Positions 49,480 through 60,269 of a stretch of 64,000 nucleotides of DNA are shown in pieces. The position numbers were made by a program, and so were the translations under genes. The stretch comes from Glandiceps talaboti (Eukaryota; Hemichordata; Enteropneusta; Spengelidae). The stretch is from NCBI RefSeq assembly GCF_964340395.1, contig NC_135559.1, positions 11,183,759-11,247,758 of the forward strand. Reading direction: 5' to 3'. The stretch's first letter is position 1, and each line of letters begins with the position of its first letter. The notes under the pieces are model-generated. The model ran no database searches, had not been told where the DNA came from, and saw only the letters and a list, made by a program, of their open reading frames with translations.

Positions 49480-51554
49480 CAGCACTGGCAGTAATAAATT
49501 AAATACATCCTAGGGGCATAAATGCAGAAAAAACAACTAACATAATTGCAAACAGGCATCTTATATGCCATCCGTCGACGTTCTTGCAGGGACCATACCA
49601 TGATGAATTGACGAACAAACACACAAACCATAGACTTCAATTCCCGAACAGTGTCTATTGAATGGCGAGCAAACATCTGAACCAAACACAGCATCCCCAT
49701 ACCATGATACACATGGCAATCTTTCCTTCCAACTTCCTCTTTTCGACCAGTGAGCGAAGTAGACAACATACAGCATTCAGGACCCGTACCAAACATCGGA
49801 ATATTCTTCTATATGATCATCCACTCTCAGTAGTGCAACCAGGTTTCGAATATATAATATGACGACATAGACCAGGGTGAGCATCACAATGCATGGGGAA
49901 CCAGTATTCATCTTTGTTATTCGTTTACTGGAGTCGCAAAGACTGTTTGAAAATGTATCGTGCGTCATTTATATACCCAACCCAAGGTGTTAGATTCCTA
50001 ACGAGAACCTTGAACCAATCAGACCTAGAGGATCAAAATTTTCCTCTACCCTCTAGGTGCGCTTTGACATGGTGGCAGGGAAAACTATTGTGTTTGTAAG
50101 ACTTGTTAGGTGTTGCTTGTTACAAATTGGTTAATTATTCGACAGGGAGTGCATGTGTTAGATTTGACAGACAGCGAATTATAAGTCCGCAGTTGCTTTC
50201 TCTCTACTCGGGCTACTTCCAGTGTTCTCTGCACCTGTACACTCATGAGCGTATCAAGTGAAAATGCAGCAGAAAACACTGCAAGCACGAGTGCAAATAT
50301 GCCTGAGTACCCACACTGGAACTCATGTGACATGGGGTTCTCGATCTGTTATTATCACATATGTGTAAGTAACAGCAAATCTACATAAAAATCGTACACG
50401 CTACTACACATATATCCTTGCCACACATGTACATAGTGTCTATGTCAATTAACAGGTTTGTAAATATATGCACGACTTTGCCCTTTAACAATGGGAGAGG
50501 TTTTGTCGCCACTCTTACTCTCACTCGCTTCACGTATTTTCTCCTTGTTTTTAAAACAAAAACACGAAATTGTCGTATTTTCACTCAACATTTCTTTATT
50601 ATTCAGAAAACTATTAAAATGAAATCAAAATCAAAGTGTATACATCGTTTTTAAAAACAAAAACACGAAATTGCCACAATCCACTGAGCATTTCTTTATT
50701 ACCCAGAAAACTATAAAAATGAAATCAAAATCTATACATCGTAAATCCTTCTTTCCAAAAACCTTGCATTTAGCATTGATAATAGTTATTTCAACACAAA
50801 AGCTATTTACAGCTGCTATTTGTTGACTTATATTATCTCTATAGTTTTCGTTCCATTCTGATTGAGACTCTGTTACTGAAATGAAAATTTTCAACACAAA
50901 AATGTTTAGATCTAATTTCAATCTGATGTTTGTTACGCAAATGAAGCGATCACCTTTCTTCTTGAAATCTCATTTTTTTTCCGGCGATATCATCAATAAC
51001 TTCAAAATTTTCTCTTATATACAATTTCTTTCTTTCTTTAAAACCTGTTGAAATATTTTTAAGAAATGGTTTAAATGCTGTCAGGCATGGGAAAAGGACA
51101 CTTCTCCGAGAATCAGTGGCACAATTGGAAAATGGATAAACGAAAAACTAAAAAATCATTTCATTTTTCCTGTTTGCAATTAAAAATAACAATTAACAAA
51201 ATATTTCCGCGTTTCATATTTACAATTGAAAAACGAAAACTTCATTTAGCTTACCATGGCTGTGTAACCAAAGTAACAGTGAGGGATGAATGCCTCCGTC
51301 CACTCTCCTATCAATGCCAGTGACCCCAGCAAACAATGGAGATGTATGGGTTGGCCAGTTACAGCAGGTCCTGGCTAATTGCAGGGTGGAGTGAACTACT
51401 ACAAAAAAGACCATCGTATATAAGTTGTCATACATATCTGAGAATGGCACAATGTTTAAAAACATTAATTCTAGTGACATCAGGTCTAAAATGAGTAAGT
51501 TCTAGTTCTCCTTTTTGGAACATTAAAACGTAAATTAGAGAGAGAATGTTTGGA
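49480..51554 (-). repeat. R-array tandem unit 1 (about 2.07 kb)
   Basis: The unit starts at CAGCACTGGCAGTAATAAAT and is near-identical to units 2 and 3. Minus-strand contents, in transcription order from the promoter-like block: inverted CCAAT (CTGATTGGTTC), GTATATAAATGACGCACG, ATG, and overlapping frames over the 49561-49968 stretch. The other half carries a 105-bp internal duplication (50547-50741) and frames at 50631-50921. Here the hydrophobic frame from the TATA-proximal ATG is shifted near 49810, but the Cys-rich frame is still open. Confidence 0.85.
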
Positions 51555-53629
51555 CAGCACTGGCAGTAATAAATTAAATACGTCCTAGGGGCCCAAATGC
51601 AGAAAAAAAACTAACATAATTGCAAACAGACATCTTATATATCATCCGTCGACGTTCTTGCAGGGACCATACCATGATGAATTGACGAACATACACACAA
51701 ACCATAGACTTCAATTCTCGAATAGTCTCTATTGAATGGCGAGCAAACATCTGAACCAAACACAGCATCCATACCATGATACACATGGCAATCTTTCCTT
51801 CCAACTTCCTCTTTTCGACCAGTGAGCGAAGTAGACAACATACAGCATTCAGGATCCGTACCAAACATCAGAATATTCTTCTATGATCATCCACTCTCAG
51901 TAGTACAACCAGGTTTCGAATATATAATATGACGACATAGACCAGGATGAGCATCACAATGCATGGGGAACCAGTATTCATCTTTGTTATTCGTTTGCTG
52001 GAGTCGCAAAGACTGTTTGAAAATGTATCGTGCGTCATTTATATACCCAACCCAAGGTGTTAGATTCCTAACGAGAACCTTGAACCAATCAGACCTAGAG
52101 GATCAAAATGTTCCTCTACCCCTCTAGGTGCGCTTTGACATGGTTGCAGGGAAAACTATTGTGTTTGTAAGACTTGTTAGGTGTTGCTTGTTACAAATTG
52201 GTTAATCATTCGACAGGGAGTGCTTGTGTTAGATTTGACAGACAGCGAATCATAAGTCCGCAGTTGCTTTCTCTCTACTCGGGCTACTTCCAGTGTTCTC
52301 TGCACCTGTACTCTCATGAGCGTATCAAGTGAAAATGCAGCAGAAAACACTGCAAGCACGAGTGCAAATATGCCTGAGTACCCACTCTGGAACTCATGTG
52401 ACATGGGATTCTGTTATTATCACATATGTGTAAGTAACAGCAAATCTACATAAAAATCGTACACGCTACTACACATATATCCTTGCCACACATGTACATA
52501 TTTGTGTCTATGTCAATTAACAGGTTAATTTTGTAAATATATGCACGACTTTGCCCTTTAACAATGGGAGAGGTTTTGTCGCCACTCTTACTCTCACTCG
52601 CTTCACGTATTTTCTCCTTGTTTTTAAAACAAAAACACGAAATTGTCGTATTTTCACTCAACATTTCTTTATTATTCAGAAAACTATTAAAATGAAATCA
52701 AAATCAAAGTGTATACATCGTTTTTAAAAACAAAAACACGAAATTGCCACAATCCACTGAGCATTTCTTTATTACCCAGAAAACTATAAAAATGAAATCA
52801 AAATCTATACATCGTAAATCCTTCTTTCCAAAAACCTTGCATTTAGCATTGATAATAGTTATTTCAACACAAAAGCTATTTACAGCTGCTATTTGTTGAC
52901 TTATATTATCTCTATAGTTTTCGTTCCATTCTGATTGAGACTCTGTTACTGAAATGAAAATTTTCAACACAAAAATGTTTAGATCTAATTTAAATCTGAT
53001 GTTTGTTACGCAAATGAAGCGATCACCTTTCTTCTTGAAATCCCATTTTTTCCGGCGATATCATCAATAACTTCAAAATGTTCTGTCATATACAATTTCT
53101 TTCTTTCTTTCTTTAAAACCTGTTGAAATATTTTTAAGAAATGGTTTAAATGCTGTCAGGCATGGGAAAAGGACACTTCTCCGAGAATCAGTGGGACAAT
53201 TGGAAAATGGATAAACGAAAAACTAAAAAATCATTTCATTTTTCCTGTTTGCAATTAAAAATAACAATTAACAAAATATTTCCGCTTTTCATATTTACAA
53301 TTGAAAAACGAAAACTTCATTTAGCTTACCATGGCTGTGTAACCAAAGTAACAGTGAGGGATGAATGCCTCCGTCCACTCTCCTATCAATGCCAGTGACC
53401 CCAGCAAACAATGGAGATGTATGGGTTGGCCAGTTACAGCAGGTCCTGGCTAATTGCAGGGTGGAGTGAACTACTACAAAAAAGACCATCGTATATAAGT
53501 TGTCATACATATCTGAGAATGGCACAATGTTTAAAAACATTAATTCTAGTGACATCAGGTCTAAAATGAGTAAGTTCTAGTTCTCCTTTTTGGAACATTA
53601 AAACGTAAATTAGAGAGAGAATAATTGGA
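51555..53629 (-). repeat. R-array tandem unit 2 (2075 bp)
   Basis: Same order and near-identical sequence to unit 1. The Cys-rich 77-codon frame (51868-51635, starting MFGTDPECC) is intact. The overlapping hydrophobic frame has a TGA at the position where the other units read CGA. The CCATG/GTAAGC donor-like junction is at about 53330. Confidence 0.85.
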
Positions 53630-54117
53630 CAGCACTGGCAGTAATAAATTAAATACATCCTACGGGCCCAAATGCAGAAAAAAAAACAACTAACATAATT
53701 GCAAACAGACATCTTATATATCATCCGTCGACGTTCTTGCACGGACCATACCATGATGAATTGACGAACAAACACACAAACCATAGACTTCAATTCTCGA
53801 ATAGTCTCTATTGAATGGCGAGCAAACATCTGAACCAAACACAGCATCCATACCATGATACACATGGCAATCTTTCCTTCCAACTTCCCCTTTTCGACCA
53901 GTGAGCGAAGTAGACAACATACAGCATTCAGGACCCGTACCAAACATCGGAATATTCTTCTATGATCATCCATTCTCAGTAGTGCAACCAGGTTTCGAAT
54001 ATATAATATGACGACATAGACCAGGGTGAGCATCACAATGCATGGGGAACCAGTATTCATCTTTGTTATTCGTTTGCTGGAGTCGCAAAGACTGTTTGAA
54101 AATGTATCGTGCGTCAT
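53503..54117 (-). CDS. Candidate ORF of the R unit (unknown, hydrophobic N-terminus)
   Basis: The 204-codon frame is downstream of the conserved TATA block. A second Met (MNTGSPCIVMLTLVYVVILY), about 65 nt after TATATAAATGAC, begins a signal-anchor-like stretch and is the likelier start. The rest is rich in Leu, Val, Cys and Arg with no recognised domain. In other units the frame is broken (frameshift in unit 1, TGA in unit 2). An overlapping Cys-rich frame (MFGTGPECC...CHVYHGMDAVFGSDVC...) of 77 codons stays open in units 2, 3, 4 and in the 63-kb copy (51868, 53947, 56025 and 63382 downwards). So either the Cys-rich frame is the coding one, or neither is. I do not recognise either product. 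Confidence 0.25.
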   Translation of the reverse strand: MTHDTFSNSLCDSSKRITKMNTGSPCIVMLTLVYVVILYIRNLVALLRMDDHRRIFRCLVRVLNAVCCLLRSLVEKGKLEGKIAMCIMVWMLCLVQMFARHSIETIRELKSMVCVFVRQFIMVWSVQERRRMIYKMSVCNYVSCFFFCIWARRMYLIYYCQCCPIILSLIYVLMFQKGELELTHFRPDVTRINVFKHCAILRYV

Positions 54118-55689
54118 TTATATACCCAACCCAAGGTGTTAGATTCCTAACGAGAACCTTGAACCAATCAGACCTAGAGGATCAAAATTTTCCTCTACCC
54201 CTCTAGGTGCGCTTTGACATGGTGGCAGGGAAAACTATTGTGTTTGTAAGACTTGTTAGGTGTTGCTTATTACAAATTGGTTAATCATTCGACAAGGGAG
54301 TGCATGTGTTAGATTTGACAGACAGCGAATCATAAGTCCGCAGTTGCTTTCTCTCTACTCGGGCTACTTCCAGTGTTCTCTGCACCTGTATTCTCATGAG
54401 CGTATCAAGTGAAAATGCAGCAGAAAACACTGCAAGCACGAGTGCCTGAGTACACACACTGGAACTCATGTGACATGGGGTTCTGTTATTATCACATATG
54501 TGTAAGTAACAGCAAATCTACATAAAAATCGTACACGCTCCGACACATATATCCTTGCCACACATGTACATAGTGTCTATGTCAATTAACAGGTTTGGAA
54601 ATATATGCACGACTTTGCCCTTTAACAATGGGAGAGGTTTTGTCGCCACTCTTACTCTCACTCGCTTCACGTATTTTCTCCTTGTTTTTAAAACAAAAAC
54701 ACGAAATTGTCATATTTTCACTCAACATTTCTTTATTACTCAGAAAACTATTAAAATGAAATCAAAATCAAAGTGTATACATCGTTTTTAAAAACAAAAA
54801 CACGAAATTGCCACAATCCACTGAGCATTTCTTTATTACCCAGAAAACTATAAAAATGAAATCAAAATCTATACATCGTAAATCCTTCTTTCCAAAAACC
54901 TTGCATTTAGCATTGATAATAGATATTTCAACACAAAAGCTATTTACAGCTGCTATTTGTTGACTTATATTGTCTCTATAGTTTTCGTTCCATTCTGATT
55001 GAGACTCTGTTACTGAAATGAAAATTTTCAACACAAAAATGTTTAGATCTAATTTAAATCTGATGTTTGTTACGCAAATGAAGCGATCACCTTTCTTCTT
55101 GAAATCCCATTTTTTCCGGCGGTATCATCAATAACTTCAAAATTTTCTGTCATATACAATTTCTTTCTTTCTTTAAAACCTGTTGAAATATTTTTAAGAA
55201 ATGGTTTAAATGCTGTCAGGCATGGGAAAAGGACACTTCTCCGAGAATCAGTGGGTAAATTGGACAATGGGTAAACGAAAAACTAAAAAATCATTTCATT
55301 TTGCCTGTTTGCAATTAAAAATAACAATTAACAAAATATTTCCGCTTTTCATATTTACAATTGAAAAACGAAAAATTCATTCAGCTTACCATGGCTGTGT
55401 AACCAAAGTAACAGTGAGGGATGAATGCCTCCGTCCACTCTCCTATCAATGCCAGTGACCCAAACAAACAATGGAGATGTATGGGTTGGCCAGTTACAGG
55501 AGGTCCTGGCTAATTGCAGGGTGGAGTGAACTACTACAAAAAAGACCATCGTATATAAGTTGTCATACATATCTGAGAATGGCACAATGTTTAAAAACAT
55601 TAATTCTAGTGACATCAGGTCTACAATGAGTAAGTTCTAGTTCTCCTTTTTGGAACATTAAAACGTAAATTAGAGAGAGAATGTTTGGA
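53630..55689 (-). repeat. R-array tandem unit 3 (2060 bp)
   Basis: Near-identical to units 1-2 with small indels. It has the longest uninterrupted version of the TATA-proximal hydrophobic frame, which starts in it and runs across to 53503. The Cys-rich frame is intact at 53947-53714. Confidence 0.85.
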
Positions 55690-56450
55690 TAGCACTGGCA
55701 GTAATAAATTAAATACATCCTAGGGGCCCAAATGCAGAAAAAAAAACTAACATAATTGCAAACAGACATCTTATATATCATCCGTCGACGTTCTTGCAGG
55801 GACCATACCATGATGAATTGACGAACAAACACACAAACCATAGACTTCAATTCTCGAACAGTCTCTATTGAATGGCGAGCAAACATCTGAACCAAACACA
55901 GCATCCATACCATGATACACATGGCAATCTTTCCTTCCAACTTCCTCTTTTCGACCAGTGGACGAAGTAGACGGCATAGAGCATCCAGGACCCATAAAAA
56001 CATCGGAATATTCTTCTATCATCATCCACTCTCAGTAGTGCAACCAGGTTTCGAATATATAATATGACGACATAGACCAGGTTGAGCATCACAATGCATG
56101 GGGAACCAGTATTCATCTTTTTTTGTTATTCGTTTGCTGGAGTCGCAAAGACAGTTTTTAAACGTATCGCGCGTCATTTATATACCCAACCCAAGGTGTG
56201 AGATTCCTATCGAGAACCATGCACCAACAAGACCTAGAGGATCAAAATTTTCCTCTACCCCTCCAGGTGCGCTTTGACATGGTGGCAGGGAAAACTATTG
56301 TGTTTGTAAGACTTGTGTTGTTTGTTACAAATTGGACAATCACTTGACAGGGAGTACACGTGTTAGATTTGACAGACAACGAATCAAAAGCCCGCAGTTG
56401 CTTTCTCCACATTCTTTTTTTTACAGGAATACAAACTTATGTATCGTACA
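55690..56450 (-). repeat. R-array partial unit 4 and array edge
   Basis: Contains the Cys-rich frame and the TATA/CCAAT block (about 56175-56230). It then leaves the tandem pattern at TTTCTCCACATTCTT and continues as the AGGAATACAAACTTATGTA segment, which is also found at 63791. The end of the tandem array is here. Confidence 0.75.
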
Positions 56451-56689
56451 CAGGGGCTGCACACTATGTAATGAAGGTATAGACTGTAGCATTCCTCGCT
56501 AAATGCATGCAATGACGGATAAACGCCGATATTGTTGAAGTTCTGAGGTCCAATCCTGAAAGTAAACTGAACTGTTGTTACAATTGTGTGAATATAGAGA
56601 AATGACTATAAGCAGCAAACCTCACAGTAAAATATTTACTGCAACTACTGCTACTGGTATATATTTACTAAGTAAAGAATTAGAATTCT
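56451..56689 (-). other. Flank shared with 63-kb R copy, then junction to gag remnant
   Basis: 56440-56530 (GCTGCACACTATGTAATGAAGGTATAGACTG..., CGCTAAATGCATGCAATGA) matches 63818-63890, where it is part of an open minus-strand frame. The rest holds no recognised feature. Confidence 0.5.
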
Positions 56690-57515
56690 AACTTCTTTCT
56701 GAAGTTCCAACTTCTCGCCATCTTCATTCTGCTCCTCTGATGCTATCTTTGATACCACCTCTGTTGTGTTCGCATAATGATATACACTGGAATAGTCACT
56801 AGGAGATTGACTAATAACATAGCTTTTATTAGACAGTGTTAAACCGTTTATGAAGAAAGATAATAACTTTTATCCCACTTCATATATCTCTAGGCTTTGC
56901 CCTGGCAATTGTTTATGTTTATATAAAATTTAGTCATGAACAATATTGGACAGTCTCTGCCAAATCTTTCAAGCAATTTCCCTCTAATTTTACGATGTCA
57001 GTCCTAACCTCACTGTCTGATGGCATGTTTTGCATCCATCATTCGGCTTCATCAGCTAAATACAGTACAATTCCCCTAGCTTGCCTTTTCGGTGACCATC
57101 TCTTAAAATCGGCAAAGTCTCTATATTGACGTAGCCAACGACTTGCGTTTTCATACTCCCTCCCATAATATTTGCCTAGTCCGGTTGACAATGTTTCTTC
57201 ATCTCTAAATTCCGCATTCAATTGTTTTGTCATTTAGACAAGTTAACATTGATTGTAGTTGCGAATCTACTTGCCTTTTCCATTCCATTTCGGCATTAGG
57301 TTCAGCAACCGCAGCCACATCTTCATTATTAAAGTTTATGTATTGATCACTTCCTCGTCTTGCGCTTGGTGTTCAATGCCTTCTCTTAGATTTTCAGGCA
57401 TCATCTGCTCCTCTGGAACCTGGTCTTGGTGTTCAGCCATTCTTTTCGTATATTGTTCTTTGGTTTATCAGTTATGTTGTTTCTGTTCGTTTGTACAGTT
57501 GCCCGGGTAATCTCT
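56690..57515 (-). pseudogene. gag remnant of LTR family 2, copy 2 (with leader)
   Basis: On the minus strand, leader text similar to that before copy 1 (GTTTGTACAGTTGCCCGG on plus) is followed by an ATG at 57439 (MAEHQDQVPEEQ). After frame breaks comes RDEETLSTGLGKYYGREYEN, then ASRWLRQYRDFADFKRWSP, both parallel to copy 1. The end reads VVSKIASEEQ-like text. It has several stops. It lies head-to-tail with copy 1 and has no LTR of its own between them. Confidence 0.6.
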
Positions 57516-58746
57516 AGTTTCGCTCACCAAGAGAAATTGGAATTAAATTGTCACCAACTATTTGATGATAAGTATCTTTATCCTTCACTATGTCCTTTCT
57601 ATTACACCCCTTACTTCTTCTTTGAGCTCTTAAACTATATGTTTCCCCACTTTTGCCCTGGTCACTAAATGGCTCTAAATTTTGATGTATGGGCTTTAGT
57701 AGATTAAATTTGGTTTGTTTTGTTGTCTTCGACAGTCTCTGGCTATGTGACTAATTTAACCACATGAATAGCAAGTTCTGTTTTCTTGACTCCCTCTATA
57801 ACCCTGCCTGCAACTGTTTTCGAGATGTCCAAATTTATTACACTTAATACATTGTACCTTTTGAACACCGGGTGGTGCGCTTCTATATGCCGGTGTTCTT
57901 CGTACTACGTAGTTCACGGGCCAGGTCCCTCATCTGCTCTGTTAAAGTCTTGACTTCCTGCCTGAGCATTGTTCTCTATTCATCACTGTGTCCGTCCTCT
58001 GCTGCTATCTTTGTCACCACCTCAGCCGTCCTTGCATGGTGATATGCACTTGCATAGTCACTGGGGGATCTACTTATAACATAACTTTTGTTAGAAGGTT
58101 TCAAACCATTAATAAAGAATGATAACAACTCTTTGTCACTCTTCATGGCTTTTTCGGCCAATTCCCTGAGAGAAATTGCATATTTCTCCACATTCTGTCC
58201 TGGCAATTGTTTGTGTTTATATAAAATTTGATAATGGACCTATACTGGCCAATCTCTTCCAAATCTTTCTAAGAATTTGCCTTTCAATTTTGCTATATCT
58301 GTCCTGACTCCACTGTCATATGGAATGCTTTGTATCCACCATTCTGCTTCATCCACCAAATATCAAACGATCCCCTTTGCTTGTCTTTCTGATGACCACT
58401 TTTTGAAGTTGGCAAAGTCTCTATATCTTCGTAACCACCGACGTGCATTTTCAAATTCCCTCCCATGAAATTTACCTGGACCAGTTGATACGGTCTCCTG
58501 GTCCCTGTAATCACTGTTCATTTGTTTTAGGTCGACTAAGTACGTTAAAGTCGATCTTAACTGGAAGTCTACTTGCCTTTTCCATTCTTGGTCGTGGTCA
58601 CCAGTTTCTTCGTCTTCTGCTTCATAATATCCGTAATTCACAACGACTTCTTCGTCATCATTTTCTCCCATCTGGAAATAAATTCTCGGGATCATCGGCT
58701 CTTCAATAGCGACATCCTGTTGTTCAACGATTTTTTGTTCAGCCAT
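57516..58746 (-). pseudogene. gag remnant of LTR family 2, copy 1 with two zinc knuckles
   Basis: The ATG at 58746 (MAEQKIVEQQDVAIEEPMIP) follows the PBS-like site by about 70 nt. Capsid-like text includes GREFENARRWLRRYRDFANF and, after a frame change, MPGQNVEKYAISLRELAEKA and ELLSFFINGLKPSNKSYVIS, as in Ty3/Gypsy gags. Near 57850-57760 two CCHC knuckles follow (CIKCNKFGHLENSC, then CYSCG-stop-ISHIARDC). The second contains an in-frame TAA, so the copy is dead. A short stretch after the knuckles (IVGDNLIPISLGERN) precedes the junction with copy 2. Confidence 0.65.
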
Positions 58747-58818
58747 CGTCTTCTTGTATAGCTAATTTATCTTGTTGTTTATGTGGTCGGTTCATACAGC
58801 GCCCGGATCTACACCAAA

Positions 58819-59384
58819 TGTTAAATCAATGTATTTACTGACAATCTATGAATCTCTTTTCGATATGCCAATAAGAACTATCGATTAACGTTTAGTAGGG
58901 AATTATACTCAGCAAGAGGTACACACGAAATCATTGTACAGAGATACGACCAGAATAAAATTTAAACTTCAAGATGATTTATTAGCTGACACCGGCAGGA
59001 ACACCACTTCAATACAGATCTCGGGAGATTCAAAATCTACCCACAAACTCTCAAATTACTACAGATATAGCCCAAAAAGGCGGCGTTTGTCGATATGCAA
59101 AGCATATTAAAATTACAACACAATTCTTATTCTAAATCTGCATCCGGCGTCATGAAGCATTTCAAACATCCGATTGGTTGGGAGTTCACTATATTTACAT
59201 ATGATCACATGATATTCAAATTATTATTGCCACGCATCAATGTTCATTGCCATCTTAACAAATACTTTCAATAACAATATATTCTTATGACAGGTGATGC
59301 CGACTATCAATGTATACAATTTCTATTCCTTTGAAATTGTAATAAGTTTGTTTGACATTTAGCCGACATCGACGTCTCTAGACA
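58819..59384 (-). repeat. LTR of retrotransposon family 2
   Basis: 566 bp with TG...CA ends. On the minus strand it is preceded by a polypurine tract (AAAAAAGAGACAGGA) directly before TGTCTAGAGACG. It is followed, two bases after the final CA, by PBS-like TGGTGTAGATCCGGGCGC. It therefore sits both downstream of the 3-prime ORF and upstream of gag, serving as 3-prime LTR to one element and 5-prime LTR to the next. Confidence 0.75.
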
Positions 59385-59426
59385 TCCTGTCTCTTTTTTG
59401 AAAGCTCATCCAATGGCTGCTTTCTT

Positions 59427-60245
59427 TCAAGCCCAGCACTCTAACTTGAACTTGACACTATCACTAACAGATTTATCACTGTCTGAACTTGTACTGAATC
59501 CACTCATATCGTAATAAGTCTCTTCATTGACACTAGTGTCTCTATCCTTACTTGTATTTTGCGATCCATTGTCGCTTATCAAACTTAACTCAATACTCTC
59601 TTTGTTATTACTTATTTTCCTTAAATTAGTGGGCGTTCGCGACTCTACATCTCTTTGATGTGATTTACCTAAACCTGTAGGTATTTGTGCGCTTTCTATG
59701 GACAAATATCCAACACTCAATTTATCTAGTTCCGCTGGACGGAGTGCTTTCTTATGTACTCCAAGTTTAGGAGGTGCACTCTTTACTGTGACAGGTTGAA
59801 CCTCGTAAATAAATCCAACCTTAGCTTTAGGTCGTACTGATTGTGAATCTACAATAGTCTCAGGAGCCTTAGATGTATCATCTGTTTTAACAATAGTTGG
59901 CACTTTAGACTTGATTATACTTTTGGTGGGGGTAGTAGAGAGTACAGCCTTAACTGGGAGAGGGGGAACATCATTAGTTGTGTCAGTAGGGAAATCTTTA
60001 TCGTTAGGTAAGTTACTACTAATATCGAAATGTTCAAACAGAGGGTTTGCTTGTGGATATATCTGCGTAGAAACCGAAGTTTGGGATGAGATGAAACTTT
60101 GTGACCCGTCTAAAGAGGATTTCCTTGTCAACGCAGAAGCCTGATGAGATGCGTTTCTTTCCGAAAGTGTAGTCATTGTTAAAGTAGGCGTAGAAAGTTG
60201 GGAGAATAGGGGCTTCTGGAGGAAGAAGAGAAGATTGGGTTCCAC
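59427..60245 (-). CDS. Ser/Thr-rich 3-prime ORF of LTR family 2 (unknown)
   Basis: 272 codons read from a GTG near the left breakpoint with the LINE remnant, so the true start is probably lost. The frame is uninterrupted. Composition is Ser, Thr, Pro and Lys rich and probably disordered. There is no transmembrane segment, CCHC or enzyme motif. Near the end are NEETYYDMSGF and an acidic Ser run, then KFKLECWA and stop, 25-40 nt before the polypurine tract. The position is that of env or an accessory ORF in Ty3/Gypsy elements, or the end of a pol polyprotein. Its C-terminal end recurs at 43860-43935, so it belongs to the element and not to a host gene. Confidence 0.5.
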   Translation of the reverse strand: MEPNLLFFLQKPLFSQLSTPTLTMTTLSERNASHQASALTRKSSLDGSQSFISSQTSVSTQIYPQANPLFEHFDISSNLPNDKDFPTDTTNDVPPLPVKAVLSTTPTKSIIKSKVPTIVKTDDTSKAPETIVDSQSVRPKAKVGFIYEVQPVTVKSAPPKLGVHKKALRPAELDKLSVGYLSIESAQIPTGLGKSHQRDVESRTPTNLRKISNNKESIELSLISDNGSQNTSKDRDTSVNEETYYDMSGFSTSSDSDKSVSDSVKFKLECWA

Positions 60246-60269
60246 TACTTCTATACTTCCAGCAAACTT

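Noticed and set aside
49480-56450. CRISPR-like or simple satellite array
   Set aside because: Units are about 2 kb with promoter and ORF-like content in an animal genome. There is no short-repeat/spacer pattern.
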